DNA of 64,000 bases from Tethya wilhelma (Eukaryota > Porifera > Demospongiae > Tethyida > Tethyidae), in contig CAXIPT010000002.1 in the NCBI GenBank assembly GCA_964030475.1, forward strand, positions 18,147,828 to 18,211,827, given 5' to 3'. The translations under genes were made by a program, and so were the position numbers. The first letter of the stretch is position 1. Each line of letters starts with the position of its first letter. The notes beneath the pieces are model-generated. The model searched no databases, was not told where the DNA came from, and saw nothing but the letters and a program-made list of their open reading frames with translations. Positions 37,032 through 49,089 of the stretch are shown here, piece after piece.

Positions 37032-38515
37032 AAACGTCTCTGATCGACAGTGTCACAATATTTTTAGTTTTTTGTGCTTGTATCATCAGCAATGAGCTGC
37101 TCCTATTTTGTACTTACTGTCTCATCCTCTGCTTCCTTTTTTTAATATTATAGACCAAAGCATTCATTGAACCTACAAAGGCAGGTTTAATGATATTCAC
37201 GTGTGACCCTGAAGTACTTTCTATACGTCTAATTGTCATCTATCGTTGCGGTAAATGTTTCCCAGTCTAGCTGCAGCTATAGATAAACAACATAATTAAA
37301 ATTAATAATAATAACCGTTGCAGACTATCCATTTTCAGGATGATTACGTGGCATATTTGTGGTAAAACGTCACAGTATTCTACCTAAATAATTTTTTTTT
37401 CTCCCTTCTATAGGAAATTTTTAAAGATGTTATGTTCAAGCATATGTCACTGATTACTAGCAAGGTATGCAACATCATGATCATTCACACATGATAGTTA
37501 CAGCATGGAATATCCATGGTTGCAGCAACTGCACCTTGTTATCAACATAATTATTCTATAATTATGGTTTAGTAGAATAATGCTTGGATCATCCAGGATC
37601 CAGGAGTGGTTTGGGGTATATGGATAAATGTACACTAGCTCTTTATAAGCAAATCTCCATCAATGATGGGAGAAAGAGTGTTGCACATGAAGAAACAGAG
37701 CTACAGTGAAACCTCCGAACAAAGGACACTTTGGGGACAATATAATAATTATATAAATTCAGCTTGTTTGTCCTTTGTAGAGAGGCTGTCCTCTTCTCAG
37801 AGGTTCTGTTTGTATTACTACAGTAGGGAATTGGAATTTTTGGGAACTATGAATTGTCCTTTGTTGAGAGGTTTATAATACAGTGTCTCTATCTCGGAGG
37901 GTTCACTATCGGAGGTTCTACTGTATACAATAGTTCACACACACATACACACACTATAGTTGCATGACCCATAAGTCGGGGGCACTTTTTGATGCATGGT
38001 TGAGTTCCGCAAACTTAAGGGCATGCAACTAGTGTTTGCCATTGAGTCTCGATCTAGCTATTGTCACCTCCACCCATCCAGTAACTGGCAGTTAGGACTT
38101 AATTGAGACTCTCAATGCTAATTAAGAAGCATGCATCGATATCCAAAATATAGAGAATTAACAGAGAGAACTGGATGGAAAAAGTCATAATATTCTAATA
38201 ATTATAATAGATCTGTCCAATCTGGCCAATTTATATATACTGTCAATTGTACTCATTTTAATCTCATGACAAGAAATTATAATACAACATGTGATATATA
38301 ATTATGTGCAAGAAATCTAGATATTATGATTGTACTTGGCCTTAGTAACTACAACAGTCTATAGATACAAATCTAAGGTTATGTTTACAATGTCACAATG
38401 TCATTCATTATTGCATGTGTCTTCGCAAAATCTGTAAAAAAAAAAGTTTTTGAACAATAGTGAAAAATGATAGCACTATCTGTTTCATTGAAGCAGAGCT
38501 CACAAGTTATCTATT
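37032..38515. other. Intergenic region with Tigger-like MITE and hairpin
   Basis: It contains the 5' flank of the LDLR-B gene and the 3' flank of the EMI-EGF gene. A ~220-bp Tigger-like element (cagtgaaacctccgaac at 37704, ending tcggaggttctactg at 37923, flanked by TA) is present. A hairpin at about 37959-38030 is related to that at 17958. No exon is seen. Confidence 0.7.
37704..37923. mobile_element. Short Tigger-like MITE
   Basis: Inverted ends cagtgaaacctccgaa / ggaggttctactg with TA flanks and internal copies of the subterminal motif (aaaggacac, ttgtcctttg). It is related to the element at 32184-32789. Confidence 0.75.
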
Positions 38516-38625
38516 CTAGTTCATAGAAATAGTCACAAAGTGGGCCTCCATAACCATCTTGACATCGACAGAGGCCTTGTGCCAGACAAGTGCCACCATT
38601 TTGACAAGGTGGAAAGCATACAGCT

Positions 38626-38676
<51 letters not shown>

Positions 38677-40079
38677 CACTTACGATCTCTGCATGTGACT
38701 CCTGTGTATCCTCTAAAACATGTGCACTCATCAATGCCCGTACATGTTCCAAAGACACAAGAAGGTCTACATGAAGCTATATTTAATAGAGAGAAATATT
38801 AGAATAAAACTACGTTACACAATAATTATTACAATCATATTTGAAATAATAGCATGCTTACGAATTTCACACTGAAGTCCACCCCACCGAACTGGACAAG
38901 AACAAATGCCTGGCTGCACACAGTGTCCTCCATTCAGACAACCATCAGGAGGGAAACACTCTGCCACATCACAGCGATCCCCACTCCAACCACGGTGACA
39001 GGAACATGTCTCCCTGCCAACACAGTTGCCATGAAGGCACTCTATTGCAATACATTGACCTGTAGTCAAAAAAATAATGGCTATATACATTGATAATTGG
39101 CCTCAAGGCATTTGACTATACAATTATACCTTCTTCACATCTGGGCCCTCCGTACCCAAAGGGGCAAGTGCAGTGACCTGGTGCAACACATTCCCCTCCA
39201 TTTTGACAGCCATCAGGAAAGCACAATGCTGAGAGAACAACAAAAAATTCTCTTAAACACAAAGTTCTTAAATTGCAGTCAAGTTTTTTCCCCCTATGAC
39301 ATACGTTCATTACAGATATCTCCTTCCCAACCATAGTGACATTCGCAAGTTCCATCATCTCGACATTCTCCACCATTTCTACAGGCTGGTGAGCACCGAG
39401 CTGCATGCATTATTATATACCAGGTAATGATAATAAACATGTGCATGATGAGATAGTGATTGAGTGAGTGCATCACAAACCTTCATCACAGTAGCGTCCC
39501 TCCCAGTTTGAGTCGCACTCACAGTGTCCTGGCCTTATGCAGGTTCCATTGTTTTGACACCCAGGAGAACACACGGCTATATATTATAGAGAGTACAATA
39601 CATTCACCTGGTAATCCTGCATTGAGAATTAATTATTATAGTCTATGTAGCTACCTTGTTGACAAAGGTCTCCAGTCCACTCATTTAAACAAGAACACTC
39701 GTTTGGACCAGTACAGCTGCCTCCATTGCGACAGGGTGGGTTGCAGACAGCTATAGATTCATGTACGATTGATTGCATGTTGTATTAGATACTTCATTTT
39801 TATAGCAGTACATGGTTATACCTTCATCGCACCGATCTCCTTCCCATTCATTAGTACAAGCACAGTGACCAGGCAAGAAGCATTCACCTCCATTTTGGCA
39901 TGGCGGTGAACAAATCGCTAGAAATTGTAGAAATAGAATAAATTAATCATGCAAGTCACACTCTTCATAATTTCCTTCCTTACCTTGATCACAGCGATCA
40001 CCTTCCCAGCCAGTAGTGCAGTCACACATACCAGGTTGAAAACAATTTCCACCATTTGCACAAGGAGGAGAGCATCCCG

Positions 40080-40164
<85 letters not shown>

Positions 40165-41557
40165 NCGGTAGACTTGGATCAGCACTGCACGATTGATCCA
40201 GGTCTATAAGTATAATGTGGTATTTAACTGCTGCTACTTACGTTCAGTGCATCTGAAACCTTCCCACTCTGAAGTACAAGTACAGTATCCAGGTGATGTG
40301 CAATTGCCTCCATTTTCACATGGTGGATGGCATACAGCTGGAATCATAATGGAGTGTGCGAAGTTCACATAATTGTATATGTCATGCATGCAAGCCACTG
40401 CAATATACCTTCATCACAGAGCTCTCCAGTCCATCCTGGACCACAATGGCAAGTTCGATCTTGAGCACAAGTTGCTCCATTTTGACAAGGTGGATCACAC
40501 ACAGCTACACAAAGTCACAATCAATGTGACCAATGAAGTGAAACACTAAGGCTAATTAACTTACGGATGTGACAGAGGAGTCCTGTGTGAGTTGGAGGAC
40601 AATCACATTGTCCAGGTGATGTACAAGTCCCTCTATTCTGGCAAGATGGCTGACAGATAGCTATAAGAAAGTAATTCAACAGTGATTGCCATAGAGAGGG
40701 AAAATAGAGTTTGCAATGGTTTTACGTGTTTGACAGCGATGTCCAGTCCACTCTCCATTTGTGCCACTGGAGCATTCACATCTTCCTGGTTCAGTACACC
40801 TGCCTCCATTTTCACAGGGAGGATCACAGACCGCTGTAAGGATTAATCATATTATGATATTACTACGGTAATTTAAAACTGCTCCTTCAAATCAATGCGT
40901 ATGTGAAATGCACAAACTGTTTTTGAGATGTGAACTTACGGACTTCACATTGAGATCCTGTCCACCCAACAGAACAGGTACACCGCCCTGGGCCTGTGCA
41001 CCGTCCTCCATTTAGGCATGGTGGGTCACATACAGCTGTATTGGAATAAATAGTATGTGAATTCTGTACCCCTATATCCACACATGGCATGAAAATATTT
41101 GACATACGTTCTCCACATTGTGGTCCAGTCCAGCCAGCAGTGCACTCACAATGATTTGGTGCAACACAGTGTCCTCCATTTTCACATTTGGGCGAACACA
41201 CAGCTACACGAGAATCGACAGAACGGTAAATGCCATACATGTATGTAATGAGAACACCATTATTATTGACTATACCTTGCTGACAACTCGGTCCAGTGTA
41301 ATGTGCAGTGCAGTGACACTGATTTGGACCAATACATGTTCCTCCATTTGCACAGCCACGATCACAGACGGCTATATTGTATTGTGGCATACAATATGAC
41401 GTGTATCATTATAACAAAAGCCTCTATACAGGTGTACTGAAGTATAGTTACTCACGGTCTTCACATCGATGTCCTCCGTAGCCAGGTCGACAGGTACAAT
41501 AATTAGGTCTGGTACACGTACCACCATTCTGACATGTAGGAGTGCAATCAGCTACAG

Positions 41558-41623
<66 letters not shown>

Positions 41624-42282
41624 NTTTGCCAGGAAGTGTTAATTCAAAATGCATGCACTGAAGCTGAAACTTGTTTTAAAAATTGGTGCACAAGAGACTG
41701 TAAGAAGAATCACAACATTAACTCTTACGTTGGCATCTGGTTCCACTTCCAGAATAACCAGGGCAGCAGTAATTTTCAGTGTAATATTCACCAACAGCTT
41801 GAGTTCTTGTGCTTGCCACACTGTACCGACTGTAACAATATTGTGCAGTATACTTTTGAATCAAGAGGGTGGTAAGGAAAAAAAAAAGACTTACACAGTG
41901 CGTGTTCTTCTACATCTTCCTAGACCCAGAAATCCACAACTCACTTTGTACGTTTCTGATCGATATGCATATCTCGTGTGTGGAACAGTGATTCGTCGAT
42001 AGCGATAACGTTGTCTTGAACACACACCTCTAGACCTGTAGTGAGAAAAAATTTCCTAAGTTGATCACAATGCATACACCATGTTAGCTCAAAGACACCC
42101 ATCACACACACAAGTAAAAAAAAAAAACAAAAAAAACAAACAAAAAACTAGAAACAACAAAATAACAAAACAATAATAAATCATGATAATGAGATCACTA
42201 ACTGTGCAGAGACGCTTGGCAGTGAGCAAATTAGAAGGACTAATACTACGGTGTATCCACATATCAATATAGTCTTCGACAT
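38516..42282 (-). CDS. EMI-domain multi-EGF protein A, complete
   Basis: The gene starts at 42282 with a signal peptide (MSKTILICGYTVVLVLLIC) and ends at a TAG at 38516. Exons 2 (~41893-42032) and 3 (~41727-41829) encode an EMI domain ([30 protein letters not shown]). About 18 EGF domains follow, nearly all one per ~97-base phase-1 exon, at about 41460, 41277, 41109, 40940, 40728, 40567, 40411, 40243, 39985, 39822, 39656, 39479, 39303, 39130, 38860-39062 (two domains), 38686 and 38516. The domain consensus is C-P-x-C-x-N-G-G-x-C. No calcium-binding DxNE motif and no membrane span is seen, so it is probably a secreted matrix protein. One EGF (near 40760) has a conserved insertion SSGTNGEW shared with paralogue C. 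The final exon ends GGPLCDYFYE. Confidence 0.87.
38630..38674. repeat. GT microsatellite in EMI-EGF A intron
   Basis: A GT dinucleotide tract lies between the last two exons of the gene. Confidence 0.9.
40083..40165. repeat. AG microsatellite ending in an N join
   Basis: About 80 bases of AG repeat end in a single N within an intron of EMI-EGF A. A second AG tract (about 41561-41613), followed by poly-G and an N, lies at 41624. Flanking exons remain in order, so these two joins look correct. Confidence 0.9.
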
Positions 42283-42989
42283 CTTGCTGAGTTGCAGTCA
42301 CTCAGTTTTACAGCCCAGAAAAATAGCAATGAAAAGTTAAAATATAGCCAAGTTTTGATATAGTATACTCATGAAAACTTAAAGTATTTTGTGTGACTTT
42401 TATATCATGCTATTGCATGCTAGGAGTTGCTAGGAGCAGTTATGATGTAATTTGTCAAGCTGATGGCTCGCTTTGTTGGCGTCATCAGACTACTCAAGTG
42501 AGTCAAAAAAACAACAACATGTTTATGGCTTACTCAAATTTACCCTTGATCCTTTCAGCTACTGAAAGTACAACGAAGAGTCTCCCATTTTCTCATAGAC
42601 CCTCTACAGAATGGATTGATCCAAGTTGACCCCATTGAAAAGTTGTTTTGCAGCACTAAAAGGGTTAACCACAAAATGAAAGCACTAAGCACTAAGACGC
42701 GGAAATCAGTGAAACGGAAACGTAGGATGATTCTCATAGCAGCACTCTGAACCAGAGATAGTATTCATGTTGTTTATCATTACAAAAGCTGTATACTTTC
42801 ATTTTGAAGTTCACCTTTTTGTAGCTTGTTGTTGGGTTTGGTTTTGAATGACGTATTATGGCTCCTGGCCGGCTAGGCTGGCACCGGCCGGATCGCGGAT
42901 GATGCGGGCACTCAGCCCGCATCATGTCAATCGATCTCAGCGCCGCGCGCCCGCTTATATACGTTTGATATGACTGCGGTAATAAGAGA
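42283..42989. promoter_or_regulatory. Divergent spacer between EMI-EGF genes A and B
   Basis: About 700 bases separate two EMI-EGF genes transcribed away from each other. A GC-rich block at about 42866-42956, unusual for this window, includes an inverted pair around gatgcgggcactcagcccgcatc. Promoter activity is inferred from gene order. Confidence 0.5.
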
Positions 42990-44333
42990 ATGAGAACTTC
43001 CAAGATGAATTCAAGTCTATATGTTACGTTTGTACTAACGTTTATGATTTGTATTACTGGAGTTTTGTCAGCTCCAAGGTCAGTGATAATAATTTGTTGG
43101 TTTTGTTTTCAAACTTATTACCTGCCGTGTATGTATCAATTTTTAGACATGGTGTATGCAGGAGAAGAATTGTAAGATATCGTACAAAATTCACTTACAA
43201 CAGGTTAGTTGATTTAGTCTTTATCACACTAATGAGGTTTGCATATGTATATGAGTATGGATTCTTCCTCTGTAAATAGCCGAGGATTGCTACTTCCAAC
43301 AATTGAGACAGTCAGTGTTAACATAAATGTCTGTTGTAATGGTTACATTGGACATCCTCCTAACTGCAGACGTCAACGTTAGTTTATGTATTGCTCAATA
43401 GTAGTAAAATATTGGTACAAGCTGCTGCTTGCAACTTAATTGAATAATATATTACAGGTCGTCAGTGTGATCCACCTTGCCAAAACAATGGAGAGTGTAT
43501 GGAGTCCGGAGCATGTTCCTGTCCAAGGTCATGGACTGGAGCTCAATGTGAAATAGGTGTGTAATTATAAGCTGTAGCCAGCCGGAGCAACATGCATGTG
43601 TGTGTGCATATGTTATTGAGACCAAATATGCATTAATACAGCTGTGTGCAGCCCTTCTTGTGAGCCTAATGGTGACTGTATTGCTCCTGATATATGCCGT
43701 TGTGATTTTGGCTGGACTGGAGATCATTGTCAAAAAGGTATTAGAGTGTGAATGCGGTACTTTTATTTAGTGGTGTTGGTCCCTGGAGCCTGGGTACAAG
43801 ACTAATACTTTTAGATGCTATACATTTATTGTTATGGCTCTGGTCAGTTTACTCTTTTTTTTGTGTGTGTGTCAGAGGTTTGTGATTTATTGTGCAGCTG
43901 TTTGCCACGAAAGATGTCAAAATGGTGGCAGTTGCATTGATCCTGATGTGTGTTCATGCACTGATGGATGGAGAGGACATTATTGCTCAGAACGTATGGT
44001 TATTGTAGTATCTGTTGTGTTTTAATCATGCATGATATTGCTATAATTTGATCATTGGTGTTAGCTATTTGTGAACCTGAGTGTCAACATGGACAGTGCA
44101 TTGAACCTAACGTTTGTCAGTGCGATGATGGGTGGAGGGGCGACTCATGTGATCAAGGTCAGTCTGTATGTTGCAAGTTATATTCCTTTATTATAATTAT
44201 TATGGTACGGTAACTATTATTATCAATCTGCTTTTAGCTATATGTGATCAAGAATGTAAAAATGGTGGTAGGTGTACTGATGTGAACTACTGCACTTGTC
44301 CTGATGGCTGGGAAGGCCCACAATGTGAACAAG
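42990..44333 (+). CDS. EMI-domain multi-EGF protein B, 5' part
   Basis: Exons 42990-43078, 43147-43203, 43280-43371, 43458-43556, 43642-43737, 43898-43993, 44065-44157 and 44238-44333 join in phase. A signal peptide ([19 protein letters not shown]) is followed by a shortened EMI domain ([29 protein letters not shown]). Five EGF domains of the CxxxCxNGGxC type follow, one per phase-1 exon. A second in-frame ATG at 43005 could be the true start. The last exon ends in an open phase (donor at 44334) and no next EGF exon is found before 46.9 kb. The plus-strand EGF exons at 56787-57866 are of the same type and end in a stop, so they may be the missing 3' part. That link is inference. Confidence 0.8.
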
Positions 44334-46910
44334 GTAAATCAAAAATCATCTATCTAATCGTACAATAATGAATTATTGTAGAAATGCGTGGGCCTGCATG
44401 GATAGACCATTATAGATAGTCAAGTATAGTTTATAATATCTATGGATAGACACAATTATAGAGGTTATGCATAGCAGGAAACTAGGGCATGTTCCTACCA
44501 TATGTATATACAGTGATATAATATAGTCTTTCATTATGGCAACATTAAAATGTAGGTTTAATCATTATAATATTATATAATAATAATTATGTTCATGATG
44601 ATCATTGTCTGTATGTAGTAGTCCCTGGAATTGTATTTGCAAACATCTGTATATGGCCAGCAGAACTGATGTAGTATGCTTAACTCTATACTTCTTGCAA
44701 AGAAATTGAAAAAAAATCAACAAAAAGTCATTAATTAAGAGATAACATTTACCTCAGCATAGATTTAGTTTCGATGTTAACAACTACCAATGGATCTAAA
44801 TGCTACTATATAGTGGCTTGTATTTCGGTTATGGAGCAGTACCTATCAGGCAGGGCTACTAAAGTTTCAATAGCCAGTCCAAAACAGTGCTTGCTCAGGA
44901 TGTCATTACAGTTGTGAGCATCTGGACTGGACTGGGCCAGGTTATACCTTTATGGTCAAAAGAATAAATTTCTGGAGCACTCAAATACTTGCAAAACGAT
45001 AGTACAAACTTGTGCATGCAGGGCAACTATACAATTGTACAGATTTGAGAGACACATTTAGGCTTTGTGAAATTATGCTCAAAAATTTACCTATTATTCT
45101 ATTATTAAATTCCCAATACATGATCCTAATACTGATTCTTTTTCATGATCCCCATTATTCTCAAATTATTCTTGGTAGCAGGCTCAATCCTGGCTCATCA
45201 TAGTAAAGTGTGTATTGAGCTAATTTTGCACATGTACATTCACCTTTTAAGGCTTGTAACAACATTAACAAGCCCATGACCAAAAAATTTAACATAGTTT
45301 AAATTATTATATCCAAACTGCTTTTTGGAGTAAGATACATGGGAGTTTATACCGTAAAATTAATGTTCTAACTAGGAAAATGCATGACATTGATAGGGGC
45401 GAGCCTGAGCGACATTATGACTTAATACAGTATGTATTTCATGTGTCTTAGGCTATACTGCATGCATGGCATCTGTCAACCGAGCATTGCAGTTTGCACA
45501 ACAGTTATACATCTAAACCACCCCCACCATAATGCTTATAGTGTTTGTTTTTAAGCACGGGGTGCATAGCCTGAGATATGTATCTTTTTCTTTGTTCAAC
45601 ATTGGTATGGATGGAGCAAGTGCTATAGAGTTGATCCTACGTCATAGCCTCTCATGGTAACATGATGACTCCAAACCTGTAACCCGTGTGTTTTCATGAG
45701 CAACCATGCAGTGGTACATATAAAACGGCATGGTTCATGCAACCTTCAGAGTGTGTCTCGGAGTTTTCTGATTAATTTATCAGTGGTAGAGTCTATGCTG
45801 CTACTAATTTGCATGTAAACTGGCTGCCAGGCATATCTTGCCATTGAACATAATACTTTCAAAGTTAATAGCTAGGCTAACTGAGGCTAACTGATGCTCA
45901 TTTTGGCAATCAGTACGCTCCACTGAATGAAGCAAACGTCTCTACTATGACTATATTCATATATCCACAGGTTGAGCATAAATAAAACTTACAAAACGCT
46001 GAGTAGCAGCTATATAGCAGTAGATCATTTCACTCTGCTTTTAGCATAGCAAACACTCTGGCAAACACTCAATCAGCGCTGCCACGTGGATGATCACGTG
46101 CAGATAGGCTAAGCTGCACTGAAGGTCAAAGTCCTTGATTATCGAGCATACGACGACGACGAAAAAAACAGAAGAGCCGACCTACTCACAAATGTGGGGC
46201 TCGCTCAGGCTCGCCCCAATTATGGGTCCAAATATTTTTTCCAATTTTTCGTTTGGATCATTAATTGGAAGCACAGAGAACACTCTGGGACACTTTGGAT
46301 TGGATCTTAGATTAGAGTGTGTCTTAGTAATTGGAGTCATGTTTGATCTTACCTGGAGAGCCATTTAGACCATTCAACTACACGAATGTGAGCAATGTGA
46401 GCGCAAACGAAATTGTTGTTCTAATTATAAAGACCAGATTCTAGACTTCATAATTTCACTCTTGGTGCTATAAATAGATGCATTAAAATTATGATGTGTG
46501 CAAATCGTTCTTAAATTAGTGTGTATCCATAATTAGAACATTTACGGTATGCATTCTTTTTGTCTGTAGTTATTGTACCTCAACAATCTTCATTCATGCA
46601 TGCTTGTGTGATGACCATTACCAATGAAGGCACCTAGGTGCACAACCCTTGGTGCGTATAAGTATCGATGGTATTTGATATATTATAGCAGTCTATTGTG
46701 TAGTCTAATATTATAATTTGTTATTTCTGTTATTTCTGGTATAATGTAGTTGGATGAGTGTGTATCAAAATAAGCATGTCTGCAGCTATGCTATGGGACT
46801 CGCTCAGGCTCGCCCCTCATGCTTGCCCCAAAATTTTAACAGGATGAATGGGTGTGGCCTCGAAGCTTAGCTCAGATAGGCTGAAAAGCCTCAGATTTCA
46901 GAANGCATAC
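44334..46910. mobile_element. Transposon-rich stretch interrupting EMI-EGF B
   Basis: It has no exon I can support. Complementary termini gggcgagcctgagcgacat (about 45399) and gtggggctcgctcaggctcg (about 46195) suggest one ~800-bp DNA element. The same terminus occurs again near 46797, just before the N at 46904. The remainder is AT-rich unassigned sequence. Confidence 0.5.
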
Positions 46911-48605
46911 CTACACACACGAAACCATCACCAATGAATCCTGTCTTGCATTCACAGTTGAAGCTACCATCTGTATCATTACAATTTGCATCTGGAGAAC
47001 AACTGTCCGTACCTTCCTGGCATTCATTAATGTCTGCCGAACAATACAAATACACATGATGGTTAGTATTAAGTGACACGGATTTTATCTTTAGCGATAG
47101 ACTAAGTATAATAATATTAAAATATTGCGTATATAGATACTTTCACATATTTGGCCTATTTTTGAGTAGCCTCCTCTGCAGGTACATCCAAACCCTCCTT
47201 GGATGTCAAAGCAGTCGGCATTACTGTCACAGTTGTCCAGACCCAATAGACACTCATTGATATCTATAGAACAATTTAAAGTAAACCATTCATTCAGTGG
47301 TAGTTTTACTGTGATTGTATAATGATGCTGAAATATGTGACAAAGAGACTATATCATACGTACGGTAGTACGTATAGTAGGAATGGGCCGAATGTCCCAT
47401 AGGCACAATACAAAATGTTTATGATCATAAAAATCTAACAAAACAAAATTAAGTCTTCAAACTTCAAGTTGCTCACAGTCTCTCACTGACAGATTACCAA
47501 TTGTATGCAAGGCCTAAAACTCACAGAAACTTCCTCAGCACTCGTAGAGAGAACTAGTAGGAAGCCACAATAGTGCCATTTTAACAAATTTGAGGGCTTA
47601 ACTTTGTTTTGTTCGATTTTTATGGTGATAAACATTTTGTATTGGGTCGATGAGACATGTGGCCCATTCCTACTATACGTACTACCGTACGTATGATAAT
47701 ATTATCTCAGAGGCCGGTTGGACGCGCGTCATCAAAGATCACGTGAAAGCACTTGAAATGGAACCTTTTGGAACCAGCTGACTCAGCATCTTTCTATAGT
47801 CGTGGGAAATTACTTTGTCATACGTGACTGAGTCAAAATGGGTTGTCAGAGGTGAGGCCAGAAACAGAGCCAGAAGAGAGAGATGTAAGGCGAGCGCTAC
47901 TGTAAGTACACCTTAGGAGGCATATAAACTAGAAAAACCAGAGGTATCATAGTACCATGCTGAAAAGTCGCCAAAGTAGAGCCAACTCCGTTGATGTTTA
48001 AAAAAGAATGGGCTGATAATTCTTATAGAGCATTTTTCACACACAGCTTCAGCTGTAAACAACCATCTTCATCTCTCAGAACCTCAGAATTTGCCTGGCC
48101 GGCTTGATTAACTGGTTGCATTGGCAGAGTGTAAAGTTCAATCATAAAGTTCGCGTGTGTGATCGCAGTAAAACATATATGTCACATTACAGTTGACAAG
48201 TAAAGACGCGCGTCCAACCTCCTCTGATATTATCTCAAGGTTATCAGCTTTACCTGCAGCTGAGTCCTCTGTGGTTGTTGTTGGATTTCCACATTCTGGA
48301 GCCTCCAGGAAAGACTCTACCTCCACTGTGCAGTCATCAGCTACTATCAGCACTTCTCCTCCTATTTGTATCACAGCTGTATCACTCTCAATCCATTGTT
48401 CTACAGAAGACAGACCATCACTGCAAACGTCGCCTAAGCTGTCCAGAGTGGCTCTGTAAACTGGACGATTTCCAAACTCACAAGTGACTCGAGCTGAAGC
48501 AATACTTCCTTGGTCAAAGGAGCATGACCCTTGTTCGTTGCAATATGAATTCACTCCACCCACAACAGCTGATGTGAAGTTACTAACAACCATAGCGTCA
48601 CTGAT
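46911..48605 (-). CDS. Fragment of EGF-Ca extracellular protein
   Basis: Three minus-strand exons: 48254-48605, 47141-47263 and 46911-47033. The first encodes an extracellular stretch ([19 protein letters not shown] and on to [15 protein letters not shown]) that I do not recognise. The other two are calcium-binding EGF domains that open with [18 protein letters not shown] and [18 protein letters not shown], with the D-I-N-E calcium signature and the Asn hydroxylation-site region. Two transposons (47355-47697 and 47699-48235) fill the first intron. The left end stops near an N (46904) and the right end runs into a MITE and another N (48704), so both ends of the gene are missing. Confidence 0.7.
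47355..47697. mobile_element. MITE with catacgtacggtagtacgt termini
   Basis: A complete ~343-bp copy with near-perfect inverted ends (catacgtacggtagtacgt, tagtaggaatgggc and complements). It resembles sequences around the large gap (34374-34604) and at 53000-53222. Confidence 0.8.
47699..48235. mobile_element. MITE with ggttggacgcgcgtc termini
   Basis: The inverted ends are tattatctcagaggccggtt...gacgcgcgtc and gacgcgcgtccaacctcctc...gatattatctca, about 537 bp in all, in the intron of the EGF-Ca fragment and directly next to the preceding MITE. No coding sequence is recognised. Confidence 0.7.
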
Positions 48606-48704
48606 CTGTGTAAAGAATACACAATCAAATCATCCCTTTGACATCACTGTTGTGAAACTTGAAAGCTTCAAGCAAATCAACCAACAACAAATATACAATA
48701 ATAN

Positions 48705-49045
48705 ATGGGCAGTGTGGTAAAAAGTATTGGAACAAGGTTGGGTCTCAGTTTCGGCACATGACTACTTCATTTTTATGCCCAACTCTTGGCCAGCAGGTTA
48801 TATACCTGTCTATTTATAGTTTACTCCATTGCTTAGCCAAATAATTATTATAATAGTGAACCAATGCAATAATTATGATAAGCTATGGTACTATTATAGT
48901 GTACAGATTATTGCAACACGACACTGAAAAATCCATATGAGGGTTAAAAAATAAAAATGAAGTAGTCATGTGCCGAAACTGAGACCCTACCTTGTTCCAA
49001 TACTTTTTACCGCACTGCCCATTCCTACACTACTTATTTTTTCAA
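48705..49045. mobile_element. Palindromic MITE (gggcagtg family) at an N join
   Basis: The arms contain gggcagtgtggtaaaaagta and the complement, as at 32843-33272. It starts immediately after the N at 48704, so the join was made at a repeated sequence. It ends just before the multipass membrane exon. Confidence 0.75.
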
Positions 49046-49089
49046 AATTTTTACTATATATAATGAACTATGTGTATTCAATCGCTCAG

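Noticed and set aside
46135..46368. 77-codon frame near 46.2 kb
   Set aside because: It overlaps a transposon terminus (ggctcgctcaggctcgcccc) and resembles no known domain.
48484..48844. Plus-strand frames across 48484-48844
   Set aside because: They cross an N and a palindromic MITE and overlap an exon on the minus strand.
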